From contig NC_135554.1 of the NCBI RefSeq assembly GCF_964340395.1, positions 6,962,975-7,026,974 of the forward strand: DNA of 64,000 bases. The letters run 5' to 3'. The DNA comes from Glandiceps talaboti (Eukaryota > Hemichordata > Enteropneusta > Spengelidae). Below are positions 24,075 through 45,330 of the stretch, piece by piece. The position numbers and the translations under genes were made by a program. A model generated the notes under the pieces. The model was not told where the DNA came from. It was given only the letters and a program-made list of their open reading frames with translations, and ran no database searches. Numbering within the stretch: position 1 is the first letter of the stretch; each line of letters begins with the position of its first letter.

Positions 24075-27000
24075 TGAGAGAAAGAGTGAGAGACAGACAG
24101 ACAGCCAGACAGAGACAGACAGACAGACAGGCAGAGTGGGTGCACGTGTACAAATGTATGTGCCACTCATGAAAGAGGTGACATGACTGTTGATACTTAC
24201 CCAAAGGGTTTCAGAGCACATCCTAGAACCACCAGTGTCAGCCCACATGCTAGTGCAAAGGCTAACACAATTAGACTGCAAATTGAAACAAATAGAATCA
24301 AAGATTTATTTCATATCAAGTGACAAAATTTTGACCCCTATTGACAATAACCAAATGTGGAGATGATGTGAATGACATTATAATGATTAAAACACTATAC
24401 ACTATTTGGCTCAACAAAGTTAATTATTATTTTGTCACTCATAGTCATACACAGAATTTACAACTTAGTACCGCCAGCTTTGTTTGTGAGAATATTCTTA
24501 CATGTATTTTGCAGAAGAATACATGTACATGTACTATTATACTGAGAATTTGGATGTAAAAGTTGTTTTTTGTTATCGTCAATTCCTCTTTGTACAGGAA
24601 TGTAAATGTTATGTTAATGTAAATGTTAAAATGTAAACTACATACTGATGGTATCATCTCTTTGTTATTATAATGTAGTACAGTACAAAGTACAATGTGT
24701 ATTATGTCCTGTTTGATAACAATAGAAAATTGGGATGTTAAAATGTAAACTGCATACTGATGGTATCGTCTCTTTGTTATTACAATAAAGTACAGTACAA
24801 TGTACAATGTGTATTATATCCTGTTTGTTGAATACAATAGTAAATTGGGATCAGCATATTATACATGCAATGGTACAATGTACATGTACCTGATACATCC
24901 ATTTTGTGCATTCCCACCAATTCAAACACCTTACATTTTTGTACTTTTTCGTCTAGAACCATACACTGTGATACAGTGACTTCTGTATATAAGAACAGCT
25001 TTATACTCAGTATATGAGTCATACAGCGGTTTTCATTGACTCGTCGTTTTGATATAACCCAATAATGTTAGTAATTTCTCCTGTTATATCTGACACCAAA
25101 TTTCATTACATGAATGTCTCTAACTTGGACATCTAAACTAATTAACATCAAATAGACATGACACTTACCCTGGTTATCAGTAGAATATGAACCAGACGTC
25201 AGCAGCACAGCGAGAAAGACAATGGGGGCAAAAAAGAGACAAAGAAAAAATGGTTTGTTAATGCATGAAAATGTGGATTCATTTTCCTACTGACATCAGT
25301 GCTCATAAAGGTCAGTTTCTAGGCTATGATATTATCAATGATTTCATATCACCAAGATGTGGGTTTACAGTAAAAGGAAGCTGAAAGATGTCCACAGTCA
25401 ATACTAACAACAATATACTATAAGAAGCATTAAACAAATTATCTGGATTACCGCAAACTGCAGATGGCCTCCTGTCGGAGTCAAACATTGCAAGTGTACC
25501 AGCAGGTCTCGATAGGTGTGTCTGTATTTAGACCTAGGTGGCATATGTTACAATGAATGTCATTGAATATTCAAAATGAGCAGGATGTGATGTGAGCTCT
25601 ATATGATGTTAAAATTCAAATCTGGGACAAAAGGATGTGCTAATTAGGGCCATACATTGTATTGTGGGATAGGAGGCCTTTATACAATATTCATGGTTTG
25701 TTTTCATATTCCAAAATAGTCATGTCATAACGTGTTGAAAACAGCACAAAAGAATCACACTGTTTTTCAAAAGCTGACAATAGAATTGGTTGAATATTTT
25801 TTATATTGGTTGATAATTTTCATCTGACAAGACACAACTTAACCACAAGTGACATGACAACATATACATGTAACCTGTCGGGCTGTGGGGGGTCTTAAGT
25901 TATAACACAAATATTAATAATGTCTGTAAAAGCACATCAATACAGCAAATTTACCTCTTGGTTATCAGACATTTATCAAAAATTTGAAAAACTTTGGTTG
26001 GAAAGGGTACACCTATATCGCAAATTATGAACAAAATGTCTTCATCAAAGAAAAAAATATCTGTCTCATAGTCGTTCAACTGGTGACAAGACCCTTTAGC
26101 TCACTTGTAATTCTTAGCTATGTGTAAAATCATAAGGCAAAATAAAAACAAATCTTGTTTTCGATAATTTCAATTCAGAAAACAGGATAGGTAGGTTGGA
26201 ATTTTATTTTATTTGACTTCCTTTAAATTTTTTAATAAATAACTTCAACCTCCAAGCACATGTTATGATGATGTAAGACACCGACTCGTTGCTCACAATA
26301 CTTCCGTGAGAGTTTGATGAGGTGTAAAAGAAGTAAATGAAGACACTTATAAGTTAAGTAGATGAACATGTTATGCAGACTCTACTAGTCTAAACAGACC
26401 TGGTTTCTCTCTAGAATATGATTTTAAAAGAAAGTTACCACGAAATGTAAACTGGCAACAGGCAATGGCATGAAGGTGTACAAGGAAATACAATGTAGAA
26501 GTAAATTGTTAAGAAATAGCGCCAATGGTGCTATAGCACAACTGTATTTGGCTGTTGGTATGGGTGTGGTCTTGTTGCCAGGTATATTTACCTATATTTT
26601 CTGAATGTTTATTTGCTTGCCTATTAATCCATGTTATTTTTATAATTTCCAACATCATTTGACTGTTGCTATGGGTGTGGTCTTGTTACTAGGCATATTT
26701 GCATACACCTTTTTGAATCTTTTTTTCACTTGGCTACCCTTCCCAGTTTGCATCTTTGCAATATAAACCATCATTTGGCTGTTGGTATGGGCATGGTGTC
26801 ACTGCTAGGCATATTTACATACATTTTATTTTTACAACTTTTAAAATTGTTTAAATCTGGCAACAAAGCATCTAATCTATGTTGGTATAAAATACAGTTT
26901 ACGGTCTAATTGATGAGTTATGTCATAATGTGATAATGATAGCACATACATGTACCTATCCTTGAAATTAGTGAGTACAAATTTTGTAGTGCGCCCTCAT

Positions 27001-30000
27001 GAGGTGACATTGGTATACATCCTGCCCCCTAGCCCTTTTAACATGGTCTGATCATAACAACTGTTATTTGTCTAGGACTACAGCATATCAAATGATGTAA
27101 TCTGGTATGATTTACAGTACTTATAAAAAGTCATTAAATTCCAGTGTAAACAGAAATGATGGCTGATACAGAAAAAGTCTTTAATAAAACCACTAATATA
27201 GTACACCTTATAAACAGAAGCACTTGAAGTCATAAAAAAGCTAACAATTATCATATTCCTGTGAACAGCTGATGGAGGCATACTGCCTGTATGGAAAATA
27301 CCATCTCAAGGTCTTTTTTGAGTTTTCAAATCACATTTGTACCTGTGCCAGTCTTTGGGGGAGAAAAACAAGATACATTTAACACTGTGATTTTAGTTTA
27401 GCTTTGGATACCCCACTAACTGATAGGGTGAACTCTTGAAAAATGTGCAGTTTTCCAGTATATCATATTTTATGGAACCCTGATAAACATGTAAAATGAC
27501 TAGTGAGCTTAGATAGACTCTACCTACTTACTTCTAATAATCATACAATTCATTTGAACTAGGAATAATGATATCCACACTGACTTTCAAATCAAACATT
27601 AAAGTTACTAGTACTAGTTAGTGTTCATCCATAAATCATATATCCATATGGATAGAATACTTCTTTAACAAAGTGAATAGTACCACTTCATAGAATTTTG
27701 CTTTAAAGTGGCCATATGGATTGGAAGAAGATTTGATGTTTATTTTGGATTTTTAATATATAAAATTTTATCATGGCTTCTTCCTTGAAAAATCAATGTG
27801 ATACAACATTAACAAGGTCTGACTGTGTGTGTAACTCAATACATTGCATAAGATTAAAAAATGTGTTAATGTACGTACAATAACAAACATTTTGCACATT
27901 TTTTTAGCTTTTTGAAATGTATTGAGCTTCAAACGCAGACTTTGTCAATGTTGTATCACATTGATTTTTCAAGAAGGAAACCATGATAAAATTGGTTTAG
28001 AAATCAAAAATCAAAAATAAATATCAAATCCTCATCCATATGGCCACTTTAAAGGCCAGGGTTTTAATACTAGGTTCTTGCATTAGTGTTATCTTATCAG
28101 TAGAGAACCATCAGGATTACATAGGATTATTTTTTTATTGTGGGCAAACTGTTTCTATAGCTTTGCTAGACAACTGTTTTTCACACCTAATGTTCAATCC
28201 TTTTTCAGAGTGGGCATATTCTGGTTATCATAAAGATAAAAGATTTCATGGTTTGGCCACTGGGAGTGCTGTTTACGAGTCAAGTTGAAAGATACAAAGT
28301 TACCACCTATATTCCATGTTGTTCACACTGTAATGTTATATTAACAACTACCAATCATCAAAAGTGATTGAAATCAATGCATTTTATCTCATTCAACATT
28401 TTACATTTCAGGGCTCAAAATTAACAGTAGTCCTATACCCACAGACTACCAATTCTTGTCATGAGGCTACCATAATTTGCAGCTAGTAGTCCACTCAGGC
28501 TACCACTGATAATGTGATGAGGATGGGAGATTTATGGATATGAACATATTTTAATAACACACATATTTCCAATACAGGAAATCTGTTTTCAGTTCAGGAA
28601 TATGGACTACAGGTCACAATCCTTGGGCTAACAATTTCTGAAATTAGCCCACTAGGACTACCAAAGAAAAAGGTTCATTTCCAGCCCTGCATGTATTTAT
28701 TAAAGAACATCAACTCAAAAGGTACCCTCCATCAATCAAAACCAAAGTGTTTAATTAAAGACGAAGTCATGACAGCGCATTATAAAATCATTTCAAATTC
28801 AAATCATGGTGCTTTCAAAATTTGTGTATTTTATTATGTAAAACACAGTGGTTATAGCAGTCATTATGGCAGTTGTGTTTGTAAGGTTAGGAACCATGGT
28901 AACAGAAGGAGGAAAGTTACATGTTGGTATTAAAATGTAAATTTGTTTATGTGTGGCACCCCTGTGAAGTGTCTAGTGAACACAGACACTGGAACCTAAA
29001 TTTGTTTATGTGTGGCACCCCTGTAAAGTGTCTAGGGAACACAGACACACACTATTTGTTTACTTAGTGCACTTCATAAAAAAACATTGTACATGAAGAA
29101 TCCCATTTGTTTATTTTTTTACGAAAAGTAGTGAAAATGTTATTTAATGAGTTTTTGTCACATTCTTATTTCAATAACAATGAACAGTGTTTACTAGATA
29201 ATAGAACTGTTATGTTGACAGCCATTTTTCTGAAGTAGAGCTGAGTCATGACGTGTACAGTGACAGTCACCCCTGATCCTATATTTAGATATTTGTAGTG
29301 CCAAACCCAATTTCTATTGTTGTTACACACATACATATGCCACTGTTGTATATATGGCTATGGGGAAAGACTATATATGGCTATGGGGAAAGACTTTTGT
29401 GAGGAATCCCTGATTTCAGTATTGCAACTATTTGCTGATCCTTAGTAGAACATGACATAATTCAATAAAAAATTGTCAAACGGCAGATTGGAGATACATA
29501 TTCTGCACAACAAAACATTAAAAAAAATTGGTTTTCATTTAGTTTGTAGAAATGTTGCTGTTGTTATGTATTATCGTCATGGTTACACGATATTTTCTCC
29601 TCAAATGACTAATTAACATTAGACGTGCAAAGTCTGCATCTACTATCTAGCATAACAGTAGGACCAAGGAGTCAACGCGAACGGTAGCGATGATAAGAAC
29701 AGTGCAGTTAAACTGTAAATAAAGAATTTATTCATTATCGTACAACTTTGGTTCGTCTGTTCACATCGACAAGGTCATATCATTAACTTTCGTTTTACTT
29801 TTAGCAGCTTACATGGAGCGTTCACGGCATATGCTAAAAGGCGGTACCATTGTTATGACAGATAAGACGTCTTTTTAAAGAATTACTCATCGCCCTCACG
29901 TATGATATTTACTTAATTATTCAAGACAGCCTCTTTGAACGTCAAATACTGCCATCGATAAAATTAGCTGATTTACTTCATAAGAATTTCTGAGAAACAA

Positions 30001-30121
30001 ATTAACATCGATACAGAGGTCTTGTCAGTCAGATGTAAAATTATCGGAATTCATAATCTTAGAATAAATCAAGGTATAAATGGCAACAAAAGATCGCTCA
30101 CTTACTTTTAATACCCGCCAT
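22100..30121 (-). CDS. LEPROT: Leptin receptor overlapping transcript-like protein (Vps55 family)
   Basis: Minus-strand coding exons are 30121-30106 (MAGIK plus one base), 24275-24201, 23325-23136 and 22216-22100, with the stop TAA at 22102-22100. A one-base exon at 25169 is needed for the frame (listed separately). The predicted length is 132 aa against 131 in human LEPROT and LEPROTL1. The family is a small four-helix membrane protein of Golgi, endosomes and late endosomes that controls receptor trafficking to the lysosome. Visible landmarks are MAGIK, GLTLVVLGCAL, DWWPMFVLFFYVLCPVP, IARKY, FLTTGIVVSAYGLPLILA, MWGAAGLTIAGN and an acidic C-terminus (RGDDEFEF). One gene covers both vertebrate paralogues by similarity, so the symbol is family-level. 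Confidence 0.93.
22256..22314. repeat. (ATCA)n microsatellite
   Basis: About 14 perfect units starting about 40 bp upstream of the last LEPROT exon in transcript orientation, next to its acceptor. Confidence 0.95.
22562..22705. repeat. Fold-back element, family A, copy 2
   Basis: Ends GTTATTCCCCAATATTTT and its inverse AAAATATTGGAGAATAAC. The interior is shared with 3614-3745, including TACGAGTGGTTAG and TTCCGGCTGAAT. It lies in the last LEPROT intron. Confidence 0.8.
23520..23655. repeat. Fold-back element, family F
   Basis: ACTGCATGAAAGGGTGGCAT on the left pairs with ACCACTTTTCATGCAGT on the right. An inner second palindrome is built from GGCATTTCTG and CAGAAATGCCAC. Located in a LEPROT intron. 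Confidence 0.8.
24004..24132. repeat. (GA)n and (CAGA)n microsatellite
   Basis: About 33 GA units followed by AGAGTGAG and CAGACAGA blocks, about 70 bp from the LEPROT donor at 24200. Ser/Leu ORFs over it are artefacts. Confidence 0.95.
24612..24850. repeat. Two-copy tandem duplication, about 118 bp
   Basis: Both copies carry TGTTAAAATGTAAACT, ATACTGATGGTATC, TCTCTTTGTTATTA, AGTACAGTACAA, ATGTGTATTAT and AAATTGGGAT in order, in a LEPROT intron. Confidence 0.9.
25169..25169 (-). other. LEPROT: Candidate single-nucleotide exon of LEPROT
   Basis: On the minus strand the site reads AACCAG|G|GTAAGTG: an acceptor, one G, then a consensus donor. Exon 1 ends in phase 1 (ATT AAA A) and the next coding exon begins T CTA ATT, which needs phase 2. 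Inserting exactly one base restores AGT CTA ATT, giving MAGIK-S-LIVLAF with the same spacing as vertebrate MAGIK-A-LISLSF. Upstream there is a strong pyrimidine tract (TTTTTTCTTTGTCTC and more), a CTGAC branch-like site and no other AG for more than 100 nt. The alternative is a downstream donor in exon 1 (GTGAGC), which would add one extra residue. Confidence 0.6.
26535..26830. repeat. Three-copy degenerate tandem repeat, about 115-125 bp
   Basis: Each copy has TTTG.CTGTTG.TATGGG, then GTGGTCTTGTT or a variant, then AGGCATATTTAC. It lies in the long first LEPROT intron. Confidence 0.85.
27701..28054. repeat. Large fold-back element, family G (about 354 bp palindrome)
   Basis: CTTTAAAGTGGCCATATGGA on the left and its inverse at 28035-28054 close a palindrome with arms of about 170 bp (TTGAAAAATCAATGTGATAC near 27786 pairs near 27960). 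The centre is GTACGTAC at 27871-27878. There is no ORF. Transcription through it would give a long hairpin RNA; it sits in LEPROT intron 1. Confidence 0.88.
28049..28265. repeat. Dispersed repeat, family C, copy 2
   Basis: TTAAAGGCCAGGGTTTTAAT, CATTAGTGTTA and GCTAGACAACTGTTTTTC are in the same order as in the copy at 8193-8390. It abuts the 27701-28054 palindrome, so one element may have inserted beside the other. The 82-codon ORF here is not considered coding. Confidence 0.6.
28936..29050. repeat. Two-copy tandem duplication, about 62 bp
   Basis: AAATTTGTTTATGTGTGGCA, CCCCTGT.AAGTGTCTAG and GAACACAGACAC occur twice in succession. Confidence 0.9.
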
Positions 30122-30688
30122 CTTACATGTTGACGTCATAACCCGGAAGTTAATTTGATCCTGAGATACCAAAACATTTTTTTCTAAAAATATATAATCA
30201 CGTATTTCAGGAATAAGGGCACGTTTCTCGCCGTCGAATAATTTGTAAATAGTTCTACCTAAGCCAGGCCTTGCTATTTCTTTCGAGAAAATTCGAGAAA
30301 GTTGTCGAAAAGTGACGAAGGAAGTAAAAATAGACCGGAAGTTGAATCATTACAGATTCAATTTTTTATTCATAGCTCTTTGATTCGACAATTTTATTTT
30401 GACTGATACAATGAAATAAATACAAATCGTATAATTATCAATTTTAAAATTAATTAAAAACTTACAAATATATATGTTTAAACTAATAGTTGATATATTT
30501 GTATACTGTTTCTTAATCTATTAAAACAATATATCGCATCGTGTGTCAGATAAAATTTGCTTTGGTCATTAACTTCCTATATATACGTCATCACACGTGT
30601 GAGAGCAGCCATTTTGAACTTAGAAGCCGATCAACTGCGGTTTGGTGAAGTTGTTTTCTCAAAGAAAAACTGAAAAATACCACAAAAC
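30122..30688. promoter_or_regulatory. Divergent LEPROT-VCP promoter region
   Basis: It separates the LEPROT ATG (30121, minus) from the VCP ATG (30689, plus). On the LEPROT side are a full CRE (TGACGTCA, 30131-30138), an ETS site (CCGGAAGT, 30143-30150) and a YY1-like AAGATGGCGG over the ATG. A second ETS site lies at 30335-30342. On the VCP side, within about 120 bp of the ATG, are an inverted ETS half-site (30572-30577), a TATATA-like run (30579-30585), ACGTCA (30585-30590), an E-box CACGTG (30594-30599) and a YY1-like GCCATTTT (30608-30615). ETS, CRE and YY1 combinations typify bidirectional housekeeping promoters. Confidence 0.6.
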
Positions 30689-40876
<10,188 letters not shown>

Positions 40877-41456
40877 ACAAGTCTTATATCAAATAACAAT
40901 TAATTTAAATTATTTCAACATCCACTTCATATTCAATACAGTAATAGACAGCCACCGTATCTTTATTTGTCCTTCGATGTCAAACCACTGTAGCTTCAGT
41001 CCACAATACCTGGATTATCAGAAGAACAAAGTAACATCTGTGTATATGAAATGATTGTCAACTTTCATAGCCCATTTTAGACGTGTAGTATTTGATTTTA
41101 CCATGAAACTGCAAGGACTTGAAATAATTCCAGACTACACAGTTGTCGTCTAACTACACAGACACTCTTTCACACACCACTGACGCTATCGTCTTGGGTG
41201 TGCACTGTAAATTTAAATATTCATAAAAAACTTTGATGTACCATCTTCATTTAGTATATGTATTTTAAGAATATTTTGAGAAGAGATTGTATTCAGAGCA
41301 ACTTAAAGGTTAACAGCTCTGTATTATTGACTTTATTAAAATTATTCAAAAGATAGTTTAGAGCAAACTCAGTCAGTGTAACTTTTGACATGAATTGTCT
41401 TCACAGAGAGAAACAAGGTAAACAAAATATAGACAAAGATAGTCGGCACAGATGGT

Positions 41457-41462
41457 AATAAA
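41457..41462 (+). terminator. Candidate VCP polyadenylation signal
   Basis: AATAAA 580 bp after the VCP stop. A second candidate, ATTAAA, lies at 41610-41615. Which is used cannot be decided from sequence. Confidence 0.45.
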
Positions 41463-42296
41463 GCCGTGTCAAATTTGAGCTACAAGAAAAATGAGAGATT
41501 TTGATTCTCTAAATTACTAGTAAAACATTGAATGTTTTGTCCATTGTTTAGTCAGTCTCTTGAAAAGTGTACTTTTCTATTAATTCATGTGTGTAAGATG
41601 AGATGATTTATTAAAGCTGTAAACTATCATTTCAAAAATATTTGAAAAGTTTGTGAGTTTTTGTGTCGCATTGTGAGTGTTTCAAGAGTTTGTGAGGTTT
41701 TTTGTCACGTTGTCTCACCGAATAAGGGAATACTGGTATATGTTATCGCTAATCAGTCACACATTCATTTCTTCTGATAGCCATGTGTTTTGAGGTTTCC
41801 ATTAGCCAGTTGTTGGTGAACCAATCGGTGCACCATGCGTACAGCTGCAAGTCTACCTGTAGACTCGACGGACTAGTGCTACTACGCTATTTGCTATCCT
41901 AACTGACATTTTGATTTTGTATTTTGCTGTTCTTTTCTCATCTATGATCATAGCTTTGTTCCACTGGTCTAGAAGCCACCTCCCACCACACACGTAATGA
42001 GTGCAAAACAGTACATTTGAATAGAATATGATGTATGTAGTTGGTGTGAGGTCAAAGGCTCTGACTGCATGACAAGACCTAATTGTGGATTCATCATGTG
42101 ACCTGATGGCATAATTTAAATGTCTTATTATGTATTCGACTAATCGTGTCCTATACAGGAATGCCATTCAAGACAAATTGAACACCCCAATGATTGTCAA
42201 CGATAAAAGGACAGTGAAAATCAAAATGTCAGGATAGCAAATACAACAACCTTCCATTGACCATGGCTCTAAGCCTGTCTCAAGCTACTAACAGCT

Positions 42297-42576
42297 AGTT
42301 TCTCTATTGATCACAAGTGTAATCTTTCACTCCCTGGTGTTAATGTAAACAAATTGTTGATAAGGACAAGGCTGGCTGGTCCACTACACATATGGCATAT
42401 GACACACATACACCCAGGCAGTAAACTTGAAGTGTCTGATGCATACATTAAATACACAAGTACAAGTGTGTCATGCAATCTGTGTAGTCCACCACCCAGC
42501 CTTGTCCTTATCAACAATTTGTTTACAATTATACACCAGGGAGTGAAAGATGACACTTGTGATCAATTGAGAAACT
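42297..42576. repeat. Fold-back element, family H (280 bp, arms about 110 bp)
   Basis: AGTTTCTCTATTGATCACAA on the left and its inverse at the right end (TTGTGATCAATTGAGAAACT). Pairing continues through CACTCCCTGGTGT, AAACAAATTGTTGATAAGGA and CAAGGCTGG. The arms differ at only a few positions, so the element is recent or recently converted. Confidence 0.9.
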
Positions 42577-43351
42577 GTATGTAATATTGACAGTTGACAG
42601 CAATTAATGTGTACCACAGACAAGTACATGTACTAGTAAGAACAGAATAGCAACGAGTATTATTCATAGGCATTAATTCTTACTGAATCTGTGTGTGTAC
42701 TCATAAGGTGGGGTTTGATGTACACATTGCCTTTTGAAATCATTGATCCTATCTATTGGGTGGGGGTTGGTTGGAAGTTAAATCAATATCCACACTTAGC
42801 CTAATTCCACCCAAAATATCCCAAAGTGTATGTTGGCTACGATAACAAGCGACCTATCGGTCAGAATAGCTCCGCTGGTTTTTTTTTAATTTAATTTTTT
42901 ATTTTGGTGACATGTAGAAGTGGTTCAGGTCTTCAGCTCTTCGAGTCACTATGCAGTTTTGTTTTAGCGATGCAATAAAGTGGTTATTAGTGGTTTCATA
43001 TGATGTCTCACTATAAAACACATTTTACACAGAAGTTGGTAATGTATTGTACTTTTATACCATAGTCACCATTTTATAACAAAAATCTACTGTTATGAAA
43101 AATTGCACAAAATCTCAGAAAAAAATGACTGGGAAATGCACACAAGAAAAAGAAAAAAAGAGGATTTTGAGGTTGGCTATAAGTAATTCCAGTGTCTTAC
43201 AGCTGTAACCCTGGAAAATTTTAATGAAGAATGAAATAAACTAGGGATCTAAAATGATTTTGAGGCAATTTGAATTTCAATTTTCTAACAAATTTACAAA
43301 GTCAACAACATTCAACTTGTTCTAGTTGTGGTAGATATATATAGGGAAGAA

Positions 43352-43896
43352 ATGTATTAATCGCCATCTTAGTTTCCGTACGGCGACAATCTCAACTACC
43401 CGGAAGAGAGTCATTCTCAGCCATACGTTACAGTGGTAACACTCGTTCATGTTCGGTTACCTTTCACAAAGAAAACACAACGAAATGGTTGAAATGATCT
43501 TTTTTTAATTTCTTTTCATCACAACAACAAAATCTGCGTGATCAAAAGTGTTGTAAACTAAACCAGAAAGAATTATCGGACTGGCTAAACTTCCCGATGA
43601 ACTGGAAGGTCCTACTACTTCCAAGTAAGCCTCGATAGTACTATAGTACGTGAGAAAATCGTCTCAAACTAGCGATACAACTTTCAAAATATAACTTGAC
43701 ATGTCTTCATTTGTTAGAGTTATACAATTCAAGACGGGTTTTCACTCGAAAACAACAATTCTGTGAATAATGACAGTGACACTCTGAACGCAGCGATTTC
43801 TCGGACGATGTTACCACTGTAACGTATGGCTGACAACGACTTGCTTCCGGGTTAGTCCCTCGTGCATACGGGTGGATTGTCGGCGATTAATACATA
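43352..43896. repeat. Fold-back / long-TIR element (about 545 bp)
   Basis: ATGTATTAATCGCC at the left end and GGCGATTAATACAT at the right end are inverse. The TIR-like arms extend about 95 bp, including ACCCGGAAG and CAGCCATACGTTACAGTGG with a perfect inverse near 43818. The central 350 bp has no ORF. MITE-like. Confidence 0.8.
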
Positions 43897-44045
43897 CATG
43901 TACATCGTCTGATATTTTAATTCACAGTGTTTTTTGTGACCGGCGCCTGTCAGCAGACTCTGCCATTTTTTTCATCATTCCATTGTATTTAAACCTTGTA
44001 CTTGACATTTCGCAATATTTATAATTCTCAACAAAATACCTCAAC

Positions 44046-44201
44046 ATGCCTCACTTCGCTCGTACTCAAAGCAGCCCCGCACGTAGTCCTGCTTGCATAC
44101 GGAGGAATTCGGGACTCGATTCTGACAATTGTCCCTCCCCCTCCGGTGTTCAGAGTCAAGTCAGTAATACAGACTCGTGCACCCGAGGACTACCCCGCGC
44201 G
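44046..44201 (+). CDS. Possible first coding exon of an unidentified gene
   Basis: The ORF opens with CAACATGCC, a fair start context, and codes for about 52 Ser/Pro/Arg-rich residues (MPHFARTQSSPARSPAC at the start). A GT follows at 44202. Local GC is higher than in the flanks, which suggests a promoter-proximal exon. I find no convincing partner exon downstream; a fragment around 46474-46543 between CAG and GTAAGT is one weak option. It could equally be chance. Confidence 0.2.
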
Positions 44202-44934
44202 GTATGATCACTGACACTGATGACATGATGAGAGAGAACCTTTTCGGATTTACATGTAAAACGGGGAAAGATACGCAAAACATAATGCAAAGTCTGAAGC
44301 CAAATTAAAGTTGTAATTATTTTAATTATTTTTACTTGCCAAATATTTGCATTTTGGAAAGGCAAGACACGTTCATGTCGTTTAACTTTACATGTGAACT
44401 GTCGGCCATATTTAAACTTCAACCGCATGCCTGGCATGCCCTTCCTTACGCAAGTTGTCTGAATTCTGGTTCACTGTCATTCCAAATTGCACGACGATAT
44501 AGAATTAACCACAAGTTACATGTTATCTGAAAACATCACACTTTTATAGTGGGTCTGAAGTGTGATTTTAGTGTGAGTACTAAGAACGTCCTGTGTTGAT
44601 ACTCAAGATACTTGCTGTGGAAAATCGCTCGGTCGAATGAGGTCACCTTCAGCTTCTGGTCGAATCAGGATAGAGTATGCAAATGAGGATGTTGCGGATT
44701 GGCTGATAATGTAGAAGGGTGCAGAATTGGATTTGAAGTTTACAACCCTGTTTCGAACAAACGCTTGTCATTTGGGCGCCCAATGCGTAGAATTATGACT
44801 ATAGCACATATTACATTGCTTGTTTGACGTCAATAGTGTCTTTTGAAAAGTGGCAGTTTACTTAAAGTCTCGTCGACTGATTTCCAATATGGCGTCGGTC
44901 ATTATGCTCATTAACATATTCATTTTTTTTTCAA

Positions 44935-45200
44935 ATTACAAAAAAAAAATCATAAAAAATAAAAATGAGGATGTGCTGACTTGAAATTAACAAATCTGAG
45001 TAAGCTACCCCCTGCGCATCAACACGCCAGATATCAAAGCAATCTAATAAGAGGTTTTCAAGGAGTTGATGAAAATGACATTTTATGAAAAAAAATCATA
45101 AAAAATTGAAAATGGCACAGATCAACTTGGCATGAACAAATCTGAATAGCCTCCCCCCAGGGAACATGCACACCAAATATCGAAGAATTCCGACTGTCAC
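44935..45200. repeat. Two-copy degenerate repeat, about 130 bp
   Basis: Both halves contain AAAAAATCATAAAAAAT, AACAAATCTGA.TA and a CCAGATATC/CCAAATATCG segment. A tail with GACAGCGGAGCTAAAA follows to about 45330. It looks like an unclassified dispersed repeat. Confidence 0.65.
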
Positions 45201-45330
45201 TTATGGAGTAGATAGTAAAAATATAAAAGTTTGACGGACACCTATGATTCACTCTACTCTCTATACCTCAATACCCACCTATACCTAAAGCTACGCTTTC
45301 AGCTTTCGCTGACAGCGGAGCTAAAAAACA

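Noticed and set aside
23894-24281. Ser/Leu-rich minus-strand ORFs in LEPROT intron
   Set aside because: Translation of (GA)n. The end of one overlaps LEPROT exon 2 in a wrong frame.
28040-28288. 82-codon plus-strand ORF
   Set aside because: Lies within a dispersed repeat present twice in the window, and the other copy does not keep the frame.
44156-44437. 93-codon minus-strand ORF opposite the possible exon at 44046
   Set aside because: No recognisable motif and no splice support; likely chance opening in a GC-richer patch.
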